64,000 nt of DNA from an uncultured Gemmatimonadales bacterium (GCA_947259405.1 CAMYLY010000010.1:42142-106141), one strand, 5' to 3'; positions 45,270 through 55,745 are shown, numbered from the stretch's first letter. Notes: generated by a model not told the origin, from the sequence alone. Numbers and translations are program-made.

Positions 45270-46664
45270 TTGATGCCGTCCTACGACCGTCGCGAATTCC
45301 TCAAACAAACTGCCACGCTCACTGGTCGCGCCGTTGCCGGATTTGCGGCGCTGAACGGGATCGCATGCGCGTCGCCCGGTGGAATCACCGGCGACCTGCG
45401 ACCGGTCGCCAACGCCGGTGACGGTGGCTACGGGAAACTTCGGTCGGCAGGCCCCGAACTGGAAATCCCCGCCGGCTTCTCCTACCGCATGTTCGGGATG
45501 GAAGGCTCGGCCACATCCGATGGCTATGTCACGCCGGGCCGACATGATGGGATGGCAGCCTTCCAGGGTCCCGATGGTTTGATTCGCCTCATCCGCAACC
45601 ACGAAGTAGAGAACAACCCCGCGCCCACCGCGGCGATGGGGGACATCAGCCAAGCGTACGATCCCGGCGCGGGCGGCGGGACGATCACTCTCGATATCCA
45701 TCCCGAAACACGAGAGGTCGTCCGAGATTTCGTGAGCCTCAATGGCACGTGGCGGAACTGCGCAGGAGGTGTCGCCCCATGGGGGTCATGGCTCTCGTGT
45801 GAGGAAGCGTTCTTCGGTCATGAGTCGGGGTTCGGCGAGCCGCACGGCTATGTGTTCGAGGTTCCGGCAGACCGCGATGCGTGTGAGCGGTCGGATCCAC
45901 TTACGGCGCTTGGCCGCTTTGTCCATGAAGCGGTCACGGTCGATCCCCGCAGTGGCATCGTGTACGAGACGGAAGATCTCTTTCAGTCGGGCTTTTACCG
46001 CTTCGTTCCCAACGACCCGTACGGACCCAACAACCGTGGTGACCTCCGGAAGGGTGGTCGTCTCCAGATGATGGCGATCGAAGGGCTACCACGGTTCGAC
46101 GCGCGGAAGCGGCAGCGCGTCGGACGCGCCCTCCCGGTCGTGTGGGTGGACATCGACGAGGCTGACCCGCAGGGTGGCCCCGAAGATCGATCCGTGGTCT
46201 TCCTGCAGGGCCATGACAAGGGCGGTGCCCGGTTCAGCCGACTCGAAGGGTGTTTCTACGCCGATGGGAACGTGTACATCGTCTCGACCGATGGTGGGGA
46301 GGCCGGATTCGGACACGTATGGCAGTACACGCCCGAGGGCCCTGACCGAGGGAGCCTCGTGCTGATCTTCGAGTCGCCGGGACAGCGAGTACTCAACAGG
46401 CCCGACAACGTGTGTGTGAGCCCGAAGGGATGCATCGTGTTGTGCGAAGATGGTCACGGAGGACGGATGCACGTCCGCGCGCTGACACCAGATGGCAAGA
46501 TGTTCGACATCGCGAAGAACACGACCAAACACCATGAGTTTGCCGGCGCGACATTCAGTCCGGATGGTCGCACGCTGTTCTTCAATGCCCTTGGCAATGT
46601 CGACGATGGTCAGCCCGGCATGACGTTCGCCGTCTGGGGGCCCTGGGACAACGGCGCGGTATAA
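45270..46664 (+). CDS. DUF839/PhoX-like protein with Tat-like signal
   Basis: DRREFLKQTATLTGRAVAGFAAL; ATSDGYVTPGRHDGMAAFQGPDGLIRLIRNHE; NRPDNVCVSPKGCIVLCEDG. Confidence 0.9.
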   Translation: MMPSYDRREFLKQTATLTGRAVAGFAALNGIACASPGGITGDLRPVANAGDGGYGKLRSAGPELEIPAGFSYRMFGMEGSATSDGYVTPGRHDGMAAFQGPDGLIRLIRNHEVENNPAPTAAMGDISQAYDPGAGGGTITLDIHPETREVVRDFVSLNGTWRNCAGGVAPWGSWLSCEEAFFGHESGFGEPHGYVFEVPADRDACERSDPLTALGRFVHEAVTVDPRSGIVYETEDLFQSGFYRFVPNDPYGPNNRGDLRKGGRLQMMAIEGLPRFDARKRQRVGRALPVVWVDIDEADPQGGPEDRSVVFLQGHDKGGARFSRLEGCFYADGNVYIVSTDGGEAGFGHVWQYTPEGPDRGSLVLIFESPGQRVLNRPDNVCVSPKGCIVLCEDGHGGRMHVRALTPDGKMFDIAKNTTKHHEFAGATFSPDGRTLFFNALGNVDDGQPGMTFAVWGPWDNGAV

Positions 46665-46670
46665 ACGCTT

Positions 46671-47912
46671 CTAGCCGACTTCCTGAAGCTCGGCAGCGAC
46701 CCGTTCCACTTCAGTCCACACGCGCAGCAAGTTCTCCCCCCACAGCTTGGCGATCTCCTCTTCCGTGTACCCACGTCGAACCAGTTCGATGGTCACGTTC
46801 AAGGTTTCGCTCGCATCTGCCCACCCCGTGATGCCACCGCCACCGTCGAAATCCGACGAGATGCCCACGTGATCGATCCCGATGAGGTCGACCGCATAGT
46901 CGATGTGATCGACGAAATCGGTTACGGTGGCGCTCGGCCATTCCGCCTCGATCTCGGCCATCCTGGAGTCGTAGACGGCACGCTCCTCGTCGCTCAAGCT
47001 TCGCAGCCCGCCAAAGCCTTGAATGCCCATCTCCTCGCGCAATGCGCGAACGGCATCCGTGCGCTCCGGGGTGGCGACTTTCACATACGAGCCAAGCGCC
47101 ACCGTCTGCATGACGCCGCCGTTCTCCTGGAGAGCACGCAGCTGTTCATCGTCCATGTTGCGCGGATGGTCCGCCAGTGCCCGGGTACTCGAGTGGGAGG
47201 CAATAATGGGGGCGCGGGACAAACGAGCCGCGGCGAGCATGGCGTTCTTCGAGATGTGCGAGACATCTACCATGATACCAAGTCGATTCATCTCCGCGAT
47301 CACACGTTCCCCAAACTCACTGACGCCACCGTGTTCCTCTTCCCCGTCTCCAAGTTGATCCCGTGGGGTTGATGAATCTGCGATATCATTGTGGCCACCG
47401 TGGGCCAGCGTGATATAACGGGCGCCCAGCACGTGGTACGTCTCGAGCAGCGACAGGTCAGTACCGATCACGTAGCCGTTCTCGATTCCGATAGCGGCAA
47501 CGAGTTTGCCACTCTCATGGATCCGTGTCACGTCGGCGGCGGTGTGGGCGAGTTCGATTTGACCCGGGTAGAGCGTGTCGGCCAGGCGATGAATGGCGTT
47601 GAATTTCGTCATCGCCTGCTCTTTGGCCCGTTCGTAATTCTCCGCTGTGCGTTCGGTTTGTCCCACATACACGATGAAGAACGCCACGTCCAGGCCACCC
47701 TCGCGCATCTTGGGGAGGTCGACTTGTCGTGGACCCCGCACACCCGGGTCGACTTCGTCGGTGGCGAAGTTGAACGGAATGTCGTCGTGGGTGTCGATCG
47801 TGATTACCCGATCATGGATATCCCGGGCGCGGGCGAGAATCTCGTCTTCCGTCATTTCGGGCGTGCAGGCCACGCTGGCGGACACCAGTGCGACGGTGAG
47901 CGGGCGGGTCAT
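46671..47912 (-). CDS. Membrane dipeptidase (M19), lipoprotein
   Basis: VITIDTHDDIPFNF, MVDVSHISKNAMLAAARLSRAPIIASHSSTRALADHPRNM, DHVGISSDFDGGGG; lipobox VSASVACTP. Confidence 0.93.
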   Translation of the reverse strand: MTRPLTVALVSASVACTPEMTEDEILARARDIHDRVITIDTHDDIPFNFATDEVDPGVRGPRQVDLPKMREGGLDVAFFIVYVGQTERTAENYERAKEQAMTKFNAIHRLADTLYPGQIELAHTAADVTRIHESGKLVAAIGIENGYVIGTDLSLLETYHVLGARYITLAHGGHNDIADSSTPRDQLGDGEEEHGGVSEFGERVIAEMNRLGIMVDVSHISKNAMLAAARLSRAPIIASHSSTRALADHPRNMDDEQLRALQENGGVMQTVALGSYVKVATPERTDAVRALREEMGIQGFGGLRSLSDEERAVYDSRMAEIEAEWPSATVTDFVDHIDYAVDLIGIDHVGISSDFDGGGGITGWADASETLNVTIELVRRGYTEEEIAKLWGENLLRVWTEVERVAAELQEVG

Positions 47913-48105
47913 GGTGGGCTCCTCGTGGCGACGCCGCAAACGTAGCGCAGAACGCGCAACGATGGGAGGGTGACCTGCGGGTGCCGATCGCGCGACCTTG
48001 CTGCTCGCGTACGCGCTCCACTCGGGGCATCTTTGTCCTGTCACGTGCCGTCGCCCGATTTCACTTGCCCGCGAGGCTCAATCCAGCCGGTGCAGAGGAC
48101 TCGTC

Positions 48106-49560
48106 ATGATGCAGAATGGCAGACGATTGCTTTCAGTCATTACCACGCTTTCCCTGTGGCCGGTGGTTGCGACCCCAGGTGTGCTCACGGCGCAGGACGT
48201 GCTATGGAACAACCCTGAAGTGCGGGACCATATCGCGGCCATGGCCGCCCACCATCTCTGCTCGGGGACGTTTGTTGTCGGCCGCGATTACCAGCGGCTG
48301 CCCAGCCGTGTTTTGGAGGAGGATATCAAGCCGTTCCGGAATTTCGCGTGGCCGGACGATTTTGAGTGGACCGTGGATCTCGATGCGAAGCGCGCGAAAG
48401 TCTGGGGCCCTGCCGTTGCGAAACGAACAGCCGAGTACAACGGCGATCAGGGGTGCACAATTCTCCCGACCGGTACGGACGACGTCCACTTCACTCCGGT
48501 TTCAGTCCCACGCAACAGTCCGGATCCGGAAACAACGCCCTGGCCAACGGGCGACGTGGGCGCCCACGGAGCGTTCCCCGAGGTGGACGGCTTACGGCTG
48601 AGCGCCGCGTTCAACTGGGCGATGGATCAACCACAGAACACGCGCGCACTGGTGGTCGTGTACCGAGGAAAGATCATCGGAGAGCGGTATGCGCCGGGCT
48701 TCACGAAGAATACGCCGCAGATCTCGTGGTCTCAGGGCAAGAGCATCGCGGCGGCGTTGACTGGCGTGCTTGTTCAGCAGGGTGAGTTCGCGCTCGACGA
48801 TCCGGCACCGGTACCTGAGTGGCACGCCGAGGGAGACGCGCGTCGGGCCATCGAAGTGAAGCATCTCCTTCGGATGGCGAGTGGGCTCGACTTCATCAAC
48901 AACGGGATCGGTCGGTCAGACGCGTGGCTTTCTTCCAATGAACACTTTCGTATCTACTTCGACGGTCTGAACGTATTCGATCATGCGATCGACCAACCAG
49001 CGGACCTGCCGCCGGATTCGCTCTTTCGCTACCGCAACAGCGATCCGCTCTCGCTCGCCCGAATAGCCCGCACGACCGTCGAGGCGCGGGGAGAGGATTG
49101 GCTGACGTTCCCCCAACGCGCGCTGTTTGATCGCATCGGCGCGCGCAATTACGTGCTTGAGCCTGATGCGTGGGGCAACTTCATCATCTCGGGCTACGAT
49201 TTTGGGAGCGCGCACGACTGGGTGCGATTCGGCCTCCTGCACCTGTGGGACGGCGTGTGGGAAGGGGAACGCATCCTACCCAAAGGGTGGGTGGAGTTCA
49301 TCTCATCGCCGGGACCGGGGGCGAAGCGCGAAGAATACGGCGGGCTTTTCTGGCTCAACCGGAGCGGGCTGTTCGACCGTGTTCCCAGTGATGCCTACGC
49401 TGCGAGGGGGTTCATGGGGCAGACAACGTTGATCATTCCATCCAAGGATATGGTGGTCGTACGCCTTGGTCCCAGCCCCGGCGGAGACACTGCGTATCTC
49501 AATGAATTCGTCGGTCGGGTCCTCGACGCGATCGCCGAGCAGAACTCCGAATCACACTGA
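48106..49560 (+). CDS. Serine hydrolase (beta-lactamase class C fold)
   Basis: ISWSQGKSIAAALTGVLVQQG (SxxK), RYRNSDPLSLARI, GFMGQTTLIIPSKDMVVVRLG. Confidence 0.9.
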   Translation: MMQNGRRLLSVITTLSLWPVVATPGVLTAQDVLWNNPEVRDHIAAMAAHHLCSGTFVVGRDYQRLPSRVLEEDIKPFRNFAWPDDFEWTVDLDAKRAKVWGPAVAKRTAEYNGDQGCTILPTGTDDVHFTPVSVPRNSPDPETTPWPTGDVGAHGAFPEVDGLRLSAAFNWAMDQPQNTRALVVVYRGKIIGERYAPGFTKNTPQISWSQGKSIAAALTGVLVQQGEFALDDPAPVPEWHAEGDARRAIEVKHLLRMASGLDFINNGIGRSDAWLSSNEHFRIYFDGLNVFDHAIDQPADLPPDSLFRYRNSDPLSLARIARTTVEARGEDWLTFPQRALFDRIGARNYVLEPDAWGNFIISGYDFGSAHDWVRFGLLHLWDGVWEGERILPKGWVEFISSPGPGAKREEYGGLFWLNRSGLFDRVPSDAYAARGFMGQTTLIIPSKDMVVVRLGPSPGGDTAYLNEFVGRVLDAIAEQNSESH

Positions 49561-49679
49561 CCTGCTTGGTGCGAAGGACACCCCCGCTGGGGTCGCGCAA
49601 GGCGGTGGTGCGCGACATCTTTGACCAGCCCTCCAGCCCGCAAACACTCAGCAATGCATTCGGGACTAAAGGTCTACCC

Positions 49680-52600
49680 ATGAAATCATCTCTTGTGCTT
49701 CTCGTTCTGATGAGCGGAGCCGCCACCCTGGCTGCCCAGGAACTCGCGAGCGTCGATCCTTCACTGTTCGCTGATTTCACTTACCGGCACATTGGCCCCG
49801 TCGGGAATCGCGTCAGTGCCGTAACCGGGGTCCCCGGCGACCCCAACGTGTACTACATCGGTGCAGCGTCCGGTGGCGTGTGGAAGACCGAGGATGGGGG
49901 CGTGGGCTGGGATCCGGTGTTCGACGATCAGCCGGCCCAGTCCGTCGGCGCGTTGGCGATCGATCCGGTCAATCACAATGTGATTTGGGTCGGCACGGGT
50001 GAGACGTTTATCCGCAGCAACGTGTCGATTGGGAATGGTATCTACAAGAGCACCGATGGCGGACGGACGTGGCGCCACCTCGGACTCGAACGCACTGGTC
50101 GGATTGGGCGGATCGTGATCCATCCCACGAATCCGGATATCGTGTTTGCCGCGGCGTTGGGTCATCTCTACGGGTCGCAAGAGGATCGCGGTGTCTACCG
50201 AACCACGGACGGCGGCGAAACATGGGATCGTGTGCTTTTTGTGGACGAGAACACCGGCGCCGCCGATATCATGATGGATCCGAACAATCCAGAGATTCTC
50301 TTTGCGGGCATGTGGCAGATGATCATCTGGACATGGGGTCGCGAGAGTGGTGGCCCCGGTTCGGGATTGTTCATGTCCAAGGACGGAGGCGACACGTGGG
50401 AGCGCCTCGAGGGGAGCGGGCTCCCACGGTCCCCGGTGGGCAAGATTGGAGTCACGATGTCGGCCGACAACTCCAATCGCGTCTACGCGTTGATTGAAAC
50501 GAATTCGAACCGTGATTATGCCCCCTTGGAGGACCACGCAGGTGTGCTGTGGCGGTCCGACGACGGAGGCGAGTCGTGGCGAATGGTGAACGGCGACCAC
50601 ACGTTGGCGCAGCGGCCGCTCTATTACACGCGAGCCGTCGCGGCCCCCGATGACCACAACGAGATCCACTTTCTTTCCACGGCCCATACGATCTCCCTGG
50701 ACGGCGGTGTTTCGATCGATCGCGGCAATGCTGGCGGTGACAACCACGACATGTGGATCGATCCGTTACTGCCAGACCGGATGATCGTCGGGCACGACGG
50801 TGGCGTCAGTATCTCAACGACACGGGGACGCAGCTGGCTTCGGCCTCGACTCCCGATCGCACAGATGTATCATGTCCGGACTGACAACGCGGTTCCCTAC
50901 TTCGTCTACGGCAACCGGCAGGACGGAGCGTCGCACCGCGGGCCAAGTAATAGCCTGACCGGCAGCGCGATCCCGATCGGTGCATGGCATGCGGTGGGCG
51001 GATGTGAGTCGGGATTCTCGGTACCGGACACGACCAACAACGCCGTGGTCTGGTCCGGCTGCTACGAAGGTATCCTGGACCGCTACGACCTGCGGACCGG
51101 GCACGCACGGAACGTCATGGTACTACCTGACAACCCGGAAGCTTGGCCCGCCGCGCCACTCACCTATCGCTTTCAGTGGACCTTCCCCATTGAAATCTCG
51201 CCGCATGACAACACCCGAGTCTATGTCGGCAGCCAGCACGTGCATGTGACGACCGATGGCGGGGCGAATTGGGCGGAGCTCAGCCCCGATCTCACAACCA
51301 ACGATAAGAGCAAGCAGCAGAAGACTGGTGGCCTCACGCCGGACGATGCCGGACCAACCTATGCGGCCGTGTTGTTTGCCATTGCCGAATCACCGATTGA
51401 GCCGGGGGTCATTTGGACAGGCTCGAACGACGGGCTGGTGCACATCACGCGGGACGGGGGTGCCACCTGGACCAATGTGACAGAGAACGTTCCCGATCTT
51501 CCACCGTGGGGCACCGTGAGCAACATCGAGCCATCGCGGCACGTTGCGGGTGCCGCCTACATCACGGTGGATTTCCATCAGGTGGGGAATACCGATCCCT
51601 ACATCTACAGGACAACGGATTACGGGAGACGGTGGCGGTCGATCAGTGGCAACATCCCCCGCGACATCTTCAGTTATGTGCACGTCGTGCGTGAGGACCC
51701 GACGCGACGTGGACTCTTGTACGCCGGCACAGAGAACGCCATTTATGTGTCGTTCGACGACGGTGAGCAATGGGTGTCACTGCAGAACGACTTGCCGCAC
51801 GCACCGGTTCACGATCTCGTCATCCAGCCGCACTTCAATGACCTGGTGATCGGTACGTACGGACGTGGGTTCTGGATCATGGATGACATCACGCCCATCC
51901 AGCAGCTCACCGATGACGTGCTCGCCGCTGACGCGCATCTCTTCGTACCGCGACCCGTCTATCGATTCCTCCGAAAGGAATCGTCGGTGAGTCAGCCGAG
52001 CGATCCTGGTGCAGGTCGCAACCCCGACTATGGAGCGTCGATTCACTACTACCTGAACGGTGCCGATGACGAGGTATCCGTCGAGATTCTCGATGAAAGC
52101 GGCATGACGGTGCGGACGCTGGACGCGGCCGACGAGGATGGCCTGCACCGGGTGCAATGGGACCTGCGGTTCACCCGGTCGGAAACCCCACGAATGCGCA
52201 CCGCGGTGGTGGAGCACTCCCACGTGCCAATTGGCGACGACGGGTGGCGTCCCGCAGGAGATGGAGGTCGCGTATCCCCTTTGGCACCGCCAGGCGAATA
52301 CACCGTACGTTTCACCGTGGGTGACCGCTCATTCACCCAGCCGTTGACCGTGCGCAAAGATCCGCACTCGGCGGGAAGCGAAGCCGATATTCGTCGGCAA
52401 CAGGCTGTGGTGCTCGAACTCCGCGACGATGTGAACGCCACTGTGGACCTGATCAATGAGATCGAGTCCATCCGGAGCCAAGTGCACGCACTGGAAGACC
52501 GCTTGGAAGACCGGGATGACGTGCAGGCGATCCTCGACGTCGCCGACGCGTTAGACGAGGGGCTCATCGACTTGGAGATGTTGCTTACCGACCTGCGCCT

Positions 52601-52871
52601 GTCAGGGGGCATGGCGGGGCAGGATCGTCTCCGGTGGCCTCGCCAGCTGTACGCGAGACTCACCAGTCTAGCCGGGTATGTCGGAAGCTCGGATGACCCG
52701 CCCACAACCCAGCAGCTCGAGACCCGCGACCGGCTCCAAGGCCTCCTGCAGCAGTACCTCGCCCGCATGGAGCAGATTCGTGACTCGGATCTCGCCGAAC
52801 TCAATCGGATGTTGGATGATGCCGGTGTGCCTGTCATCATGAGCCGTCCCGCCCCGAGGGGAGCCAGCTGA
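49680..52871 (+). CDS. VPS10/sortilin-like BNR-repeat protein, exported
   Basis: Repeated Asp-box motifs (STDGGRTWRHLG, TTDGGETWDRV, SKDGGDTWERL, SDDGGESWRMV); signal peptide MKSSLVLLVLMSGAATLAAQ. Confidence 0.93.
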   Translation: MKSSLVLLVLMSGAATLAAQELASVDPSLFADFTYRHIGPVGNRVSAVTGVPGDPNVYYIGAASGGVWKTEDGGVGWDPVFDDQPAQSVGALAIDPVNHNVIWVGTGETFIRSNVSIGNGIYKSTDGGRTWRHLGLERTGRIGRIVIHPTNPDIVFAAALGHLYGSQEDRGVYRTTDGGETWDRVLFVDENTGAADIMMDPNNPEILFAGMWQMIIWTWGRESGGPGSGLFMSKDGGDTWERLEGSGLPRSPVGKIGVTMSADNSNRVYALIETNSNRDYAPLEDHAGVLWRSDDGGESWRMVNGDHTLAQRPLYYTRAVAAPDDHNEIHFLSTAHTISLDGGVSIDRGNAGGDNHDMWIDPLLPDRMIVGHDGGVSISTTRGRSWLRPRLPIAQMYHVRTDNAVPYFVYGNRQDGASHRGPSNSLTGSAIPIGAWHAVGGCESGFSVPDTTNNAVVWSGCYEGILDRYDLRTGHARNVMVLPDNPEAWPAAPLTYRFQWTFPIEISPHDNTRVYVGSQHVHVTTDGGANWAELSPDLTTNDKSKQQKTGGLTPDDAGPTYAAVLFAIAESPIEPGVIWTGSNDGLVHITRDGGATWTNVTENVPDLPPWGTVSNIEPSRHVAGAAYITVDFHQVGNTDPYIYRTTDYGRRWRSISGNIPRDIFSYVHVVREDPTRRGLLYAGTENAIYVSFDDGEQWVSLQNDLPHAPVHDLVIQPHFNDLVIGTYGRGFWIMDDITPIQQLTDDVLAADAHLFVPRPVYRFLRKESSVSQPSDPGAGRNPDYGASIHYYLNGADDEVSVEILDESGMTVRTLDAADEDGLHRVQWDLRFTRSETPRMRTAVVEHSHVPIGDDGWRPAGDGGRVSPLAPPGEYTVRFTVGDRSFTQPLTVRKDPHSAGSEADIRRQQAVVLELRDDVNATVDLINEIESIRSQVHALEDRLEDRDDVQAILDVADALDEGLIDLEMLLTDLRLSGGMAGQDRLRWPRQLYARLTSLAGYVGSSDDPPTTQQLETRDRLQGLLQQYLARMEQIRDSDLAELNRMLDDAGVPVIMSRPAPRGAS

Positions 52872-52890
52872 GGAACGCGAGGTGGAAATT

Positions 52891-52918
52891 GCAGGGTGCA
52901 GAGTGCAGCACGCAGGGT
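52891..52918 (+). repeat. Heptamer repeat GCAGGGT GCAGAGT GCAGCAC GCAGGGT
   Basis: Four contiguous 7-nt units 20 nt after a stop codon. Confidence 0.6.
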
Positions 52919-53068
52919 GGAACCGTGCGAGTAGCGCCGGGGCTTGGCCTCCTTGCCTTGGGTGGGCGCGGTCGCGTGTAATTGCGGCTGGCGGGCACGC
53001 GACGCTTGGGACCACGCTCGGCGACTACGTGGTAGCGTTCGCGCTGTGGTAGGTCCTATCTTCATTTC

Positions 53069-53338
53069 ATGAACGAAGCTGAGATCGTTCTGACGATCGT
53101 CGGAACGGGCGTTATCGGGGGCTTGTTCATCGGGGCGATGGCCGTGGTGCTGAGCTACCGCGAACGCGTCCTGAAGCTCAAGTCTCAAGGCGGACCTTCC
53201 GACACGGTCGTGACAGAGGTGGAGGACCTCCGGCATGAGGTCGCCCAACTGCGGGAGGAGTTGAGTGACACGGTGGAGCGCGTGGACTTCGCGGAGCGGA
53301 TGCTCAGTAAGCAGCGCCACGAACAACTGCCCCCATAG
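53069..53338 (+). CDS. Small single-TM coiled-coil protein (PspB-like)
   Basis: N-terminal TM (IVLTIVGTGVIGGLFIGAMAVVL) then coiled coil ending ERVDFAERML. Confidence 0.65.
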   Translation: MNEAEIVLTIVGTGVIGGLFIGAMAVVLSYRERVLKLKSQGGPSDTVVTEVEDLRHEVAQLREELSDTVERVDFAERMLSKQRHEQLPP

Positions 53339-53352
53339 GAGCGGAGGTCCAC

Positions 53353-54174
53353 GTGCGGGTCCGCGTCAGCCTCATCGCGCTGGTACTTCTCATGGGCGCG
53401 GCGCCACCCGCCGCTGCCCAATGGGGTGGCCGCGGGTGGCGCCGCGCCCCACCCAAGTTTCCGGACGCCGAGACGCTCCGGGAGCGCCGCTTCATCTTCT
53501 GCCGAGTGCTGTACACGAGCGTCCGACGCGAATGGCTCGGGCACGGCTGGGATACCGATTATCCCGACGCCGATCAGAATCTCATCTTCCGGCTTGGCGA
53601 GCTGACCAAAGTCGACGTTGCGGTCGACGGAGAGGGTGATCCCAACCACGTCGTGGTCGAGTTGACCGACGATGCACTCTTCCGATACCCGTTCATCTTC
53701 ATGTCCGATGTCGGGACGGTGGGCTTCAACAGCGTCGAGACCGAGCGACTCCGGACGTATCTGTTAAAGGGCGGGTTTCTCTGGGTCGATGACTTCTGGG
53801 GGCACTACGCGTGGGAGATGTGGGAGCGTGAGATTCGGACGGTACTGCCCGAATACGACATCATCGATATCCCTGGCGACCACCCAATCATGGACGGACT
53901 CTACAATCTGCGTCAGCTTCCGCAGGTTCCCTCGATCCAGTTCTGGCGCCGTTCAGGCGGTCAGGAAACATCCGAGCGAGGCATGGACTCCGCCATTCCG
54001 CATCTGCGAGGCATTCTGGACAACCATGGGCGCGTGATGGTCCTCATGACGCACAACACCGACATTGCGGACGGGTGGGAACGGGAGAATGAGGAGTATG
54101 AATACTTCCATCGATTCTCGCCCGATGCGTATGCGCTCGCCGTCAATGTCGTGATGTATGCGGTGACCCACTGA
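53353..54174 (+). CDS. DUF4159 domain protein
   Basis: GHGWDTDYPDADQNLIFRLGELTKV...LLKGGFLWVDDFWGHYAWEMWEREI...GDHPIMDGLYNLRQLPQVPSI. Confidence 0.9.
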   Translation: MRVRVSLIALVLLMGAAPPAAAQWGGRGWRRAPPKFPDAETLRERRFIFCRVLYTSVRREWLGHGWDTDYPDADQNLIFRLGELTKVDVAVDGEGDPNHVVVELTDDALFRYPFIFMSDVGTVGFNSVETERLRTYLLKGGFLWVDDFWGHYAWEMWEREIRTVLPEYDIIDIPGDHPIMDGLYNLRQLPQVPSIQFWRRSGGQETSERGMDSAIPHLRGILDNHGRVMVLMTHNTDIADGWERENEEYEYFHRFSPDAYALAVNVVMYAVTH

Positions 54175-54221
54175 CCGGGGCTGTGGCCATCACCGGATCG
54201 CGACGGCGTGGTGTGCGTGTC

Positions 54222-54986
54222 CTATGATGTAATCTCGGTGTGAAGGGCGCGAATTCGCTCGATGACGCGATCGACGATCTGTTGGGCGGTCTCGCGCGTT
54301 CGCTCGCCGTCAAACAAGTCGGAAAGATCGACCGGCTCACCGTACGACACGTAGAGCCGCTTCCCGATGCGTGGGATCACCTTGCCGATCGGGAGCGCGC
54401 GCTGCATCCCCTCGATGGCGACCGGAATGACTCGTGCCCTCGTGCTTATCGCCACCACGCCAGCACCGGGCCGCCCGTCTCGCACCTCGCCCGTCCTGGT
54501 GCGGGTGCCTTCGGGGAAGAGTACCATGACGCCCTTCGGGAGCACCTCAGCCATCTCACGTAGGGCGCGTGGGTCGCGCCGGCCTTCCTTCACCGGAATG
54601 CAGCGCCAGTTGTACGCGAACCACCGAAGGATGGGTGTGCGATAGAAGTTTTCGACGGCTGCTGGGTTCCACGGGATGTATCGCGGTTTGAGCCACGACC
54701 GCGGATAGTACGCGCACACGCCCACCAAAAAGCTGTCAACCATCGATTGATGGTTCGACAGGAGGAGTGTGTTTACCTCCCCGCCAACATTCCGCCGCCC
54801 TTTCACCGTGGTCCGGTTCAACACGAAGAAGTAGATCCAGAACACGCCCGCCATGATATTGGTGAGGACGTAGGAGGTGACCGGCCAGAGCAGCTTGGCA
54901 AGCCATCCCGGCTGACTCGCCTTTTCTCGGGCTGCCTCGGCGGCATTGCTACCGTTGTCTGCCGATTTCGCTGGGGTAAACGTCAT
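54222..54986 (-). CDS. 1-acyl-sn-glycerol-3-phosphate acyltransferase (PlsC-like)
   Basis: LLSNHQSMVDSF (HX4D) and VLFPEGTRTRTGEV. Confidence 0.93.
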   Translation of the reverse strand: MTFTPAKSADNGSNAAEAAREKASQPGWLAKLLWPVTSYVLTNIMAGVFWIYFFVLNRTTVKGRRNVGGEVNTLLLSNHQSMVDSFLVGVCAYYPRSWLKPRYIPWNPAAVENFYRTPILRWFAYNWRCIPVKEGRRDPRALREMAEVLPKGVMVLFPEGTRTRTGEVRDGRPGAGVVAISTRARVIPVAIEGMQRALPIGKVIPRIGKRLYVSYGEPVDLSDLFDGERTRETAQQIVDRVIERIRALHTEITS

Positions 54987-55159
54987 CGTTCTGCGGACAA
55001 GCCTTCCTCAATCGCACCGTTATATGCATCAACAGCACCGAGTTCTCAAGTCGGGCACCGACGTCCATCTTTGGAGTGTTCCGATTGCCCGAATCACCGC
55101 ATGCTCGAGAGGTCACTCATGACCCGCTTGGTCCGGGCGGTCGGTAGACGACGTGAACA

Positions 55160-55187
55160 ACGGCGGCGCGGCCCTCCGCGCCGCCGT
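55160..55187 (-). terminator. Terminator hairpin of cupin gene
   Basis: ACGGCGGCGCGG-CCCT-CCGCGCCGCCGT perfect 12-bp stem. Confidence 0.75.
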
Positions 55188-55213
55188 GCTACCGTCCTAC
55201 CGCCCTACCGCTC
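55188..55213 (-). repeat. Octamer repeat, same unit as 8130-8202, opposite strand
   Basis: Minus strand reads stop TGA then GAGCGGTAG GGCGGTAG GACGGTAG C. Confidence 0.6.
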
Positions 55214-55675
55214 TCATTCACAGATGTGGCACGTCCCACTCCCATCCACTGCCACGTCGCGCTCGGCGTTCACGACGCACAGAAAGCCAAACGCCTCGGG
55301 AGCGTCTGCGGGACAGCGAAACTGATGCGGGTCCTCCGGGGCGACGTAGATCACGTCTCCAAAGTCGACGCGGTAGATGTATTGGCCAAACTGCACCTCG
55401 CCTCGCCCGCGGATGGGAACTACGACGTGCTCATGTTCGTGTTGCTCGAGCGTACTGTACCCGCCCGGCGCGATCTCGAAATACCGGAGGTGAAACTGCT
55501 GGGACTCACCCCGCTTGCCGGCGAGTTCTCGGCGCGTCATGCCCCTCCACGTTTCGGTGGTTTCCTTGTAGGGCTCCATCGGAATGCCCTCCCAGGTGAA
55601 ATCGCCCTGGTGGCGAATCACTTTGCTGTGGTTGCCGTCGAGTGGAGGCCGGGCGGGACTGGCGGATTCCGGCAT
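55214..55675 (-). CDS. Cupin domain protein
   Basis: APGGYSTLEQHEHEHVVVPIRGRGEVQFGQYIYRVDFGDVIYVAPEDPHQFRCP. Confidence 0.88.
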   Translation of the reverse strand: MPESASPARPPLDGNHSKVIRHQGDFTWEGIPMEPYKETTETWRGMTRRELAGKRGESQQFHLRYFEIAPGGYSTLEQHEHEHVVVPIRGRGEVQFGQYIYRVDFGDVIYVAPEDPHQFRCPADAPEAFGFLCVVNAERDVAVDGSGTCHICE

Positions 55676-55745
55676 GGCGTATCCTGGTGGTATCGTTAGG
55701 GCAAGGTACCATTCCCTCAAAGTCAGAAAAAGGTCGGAGGTTTCC

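Noticed and set aside
52049-53326. 425-aa minus-strand ORF
   Set aside because: Antisense to the VPS10/BNR gene and the small coiled-coil gene; serine/arginine-rich shadow ORF.
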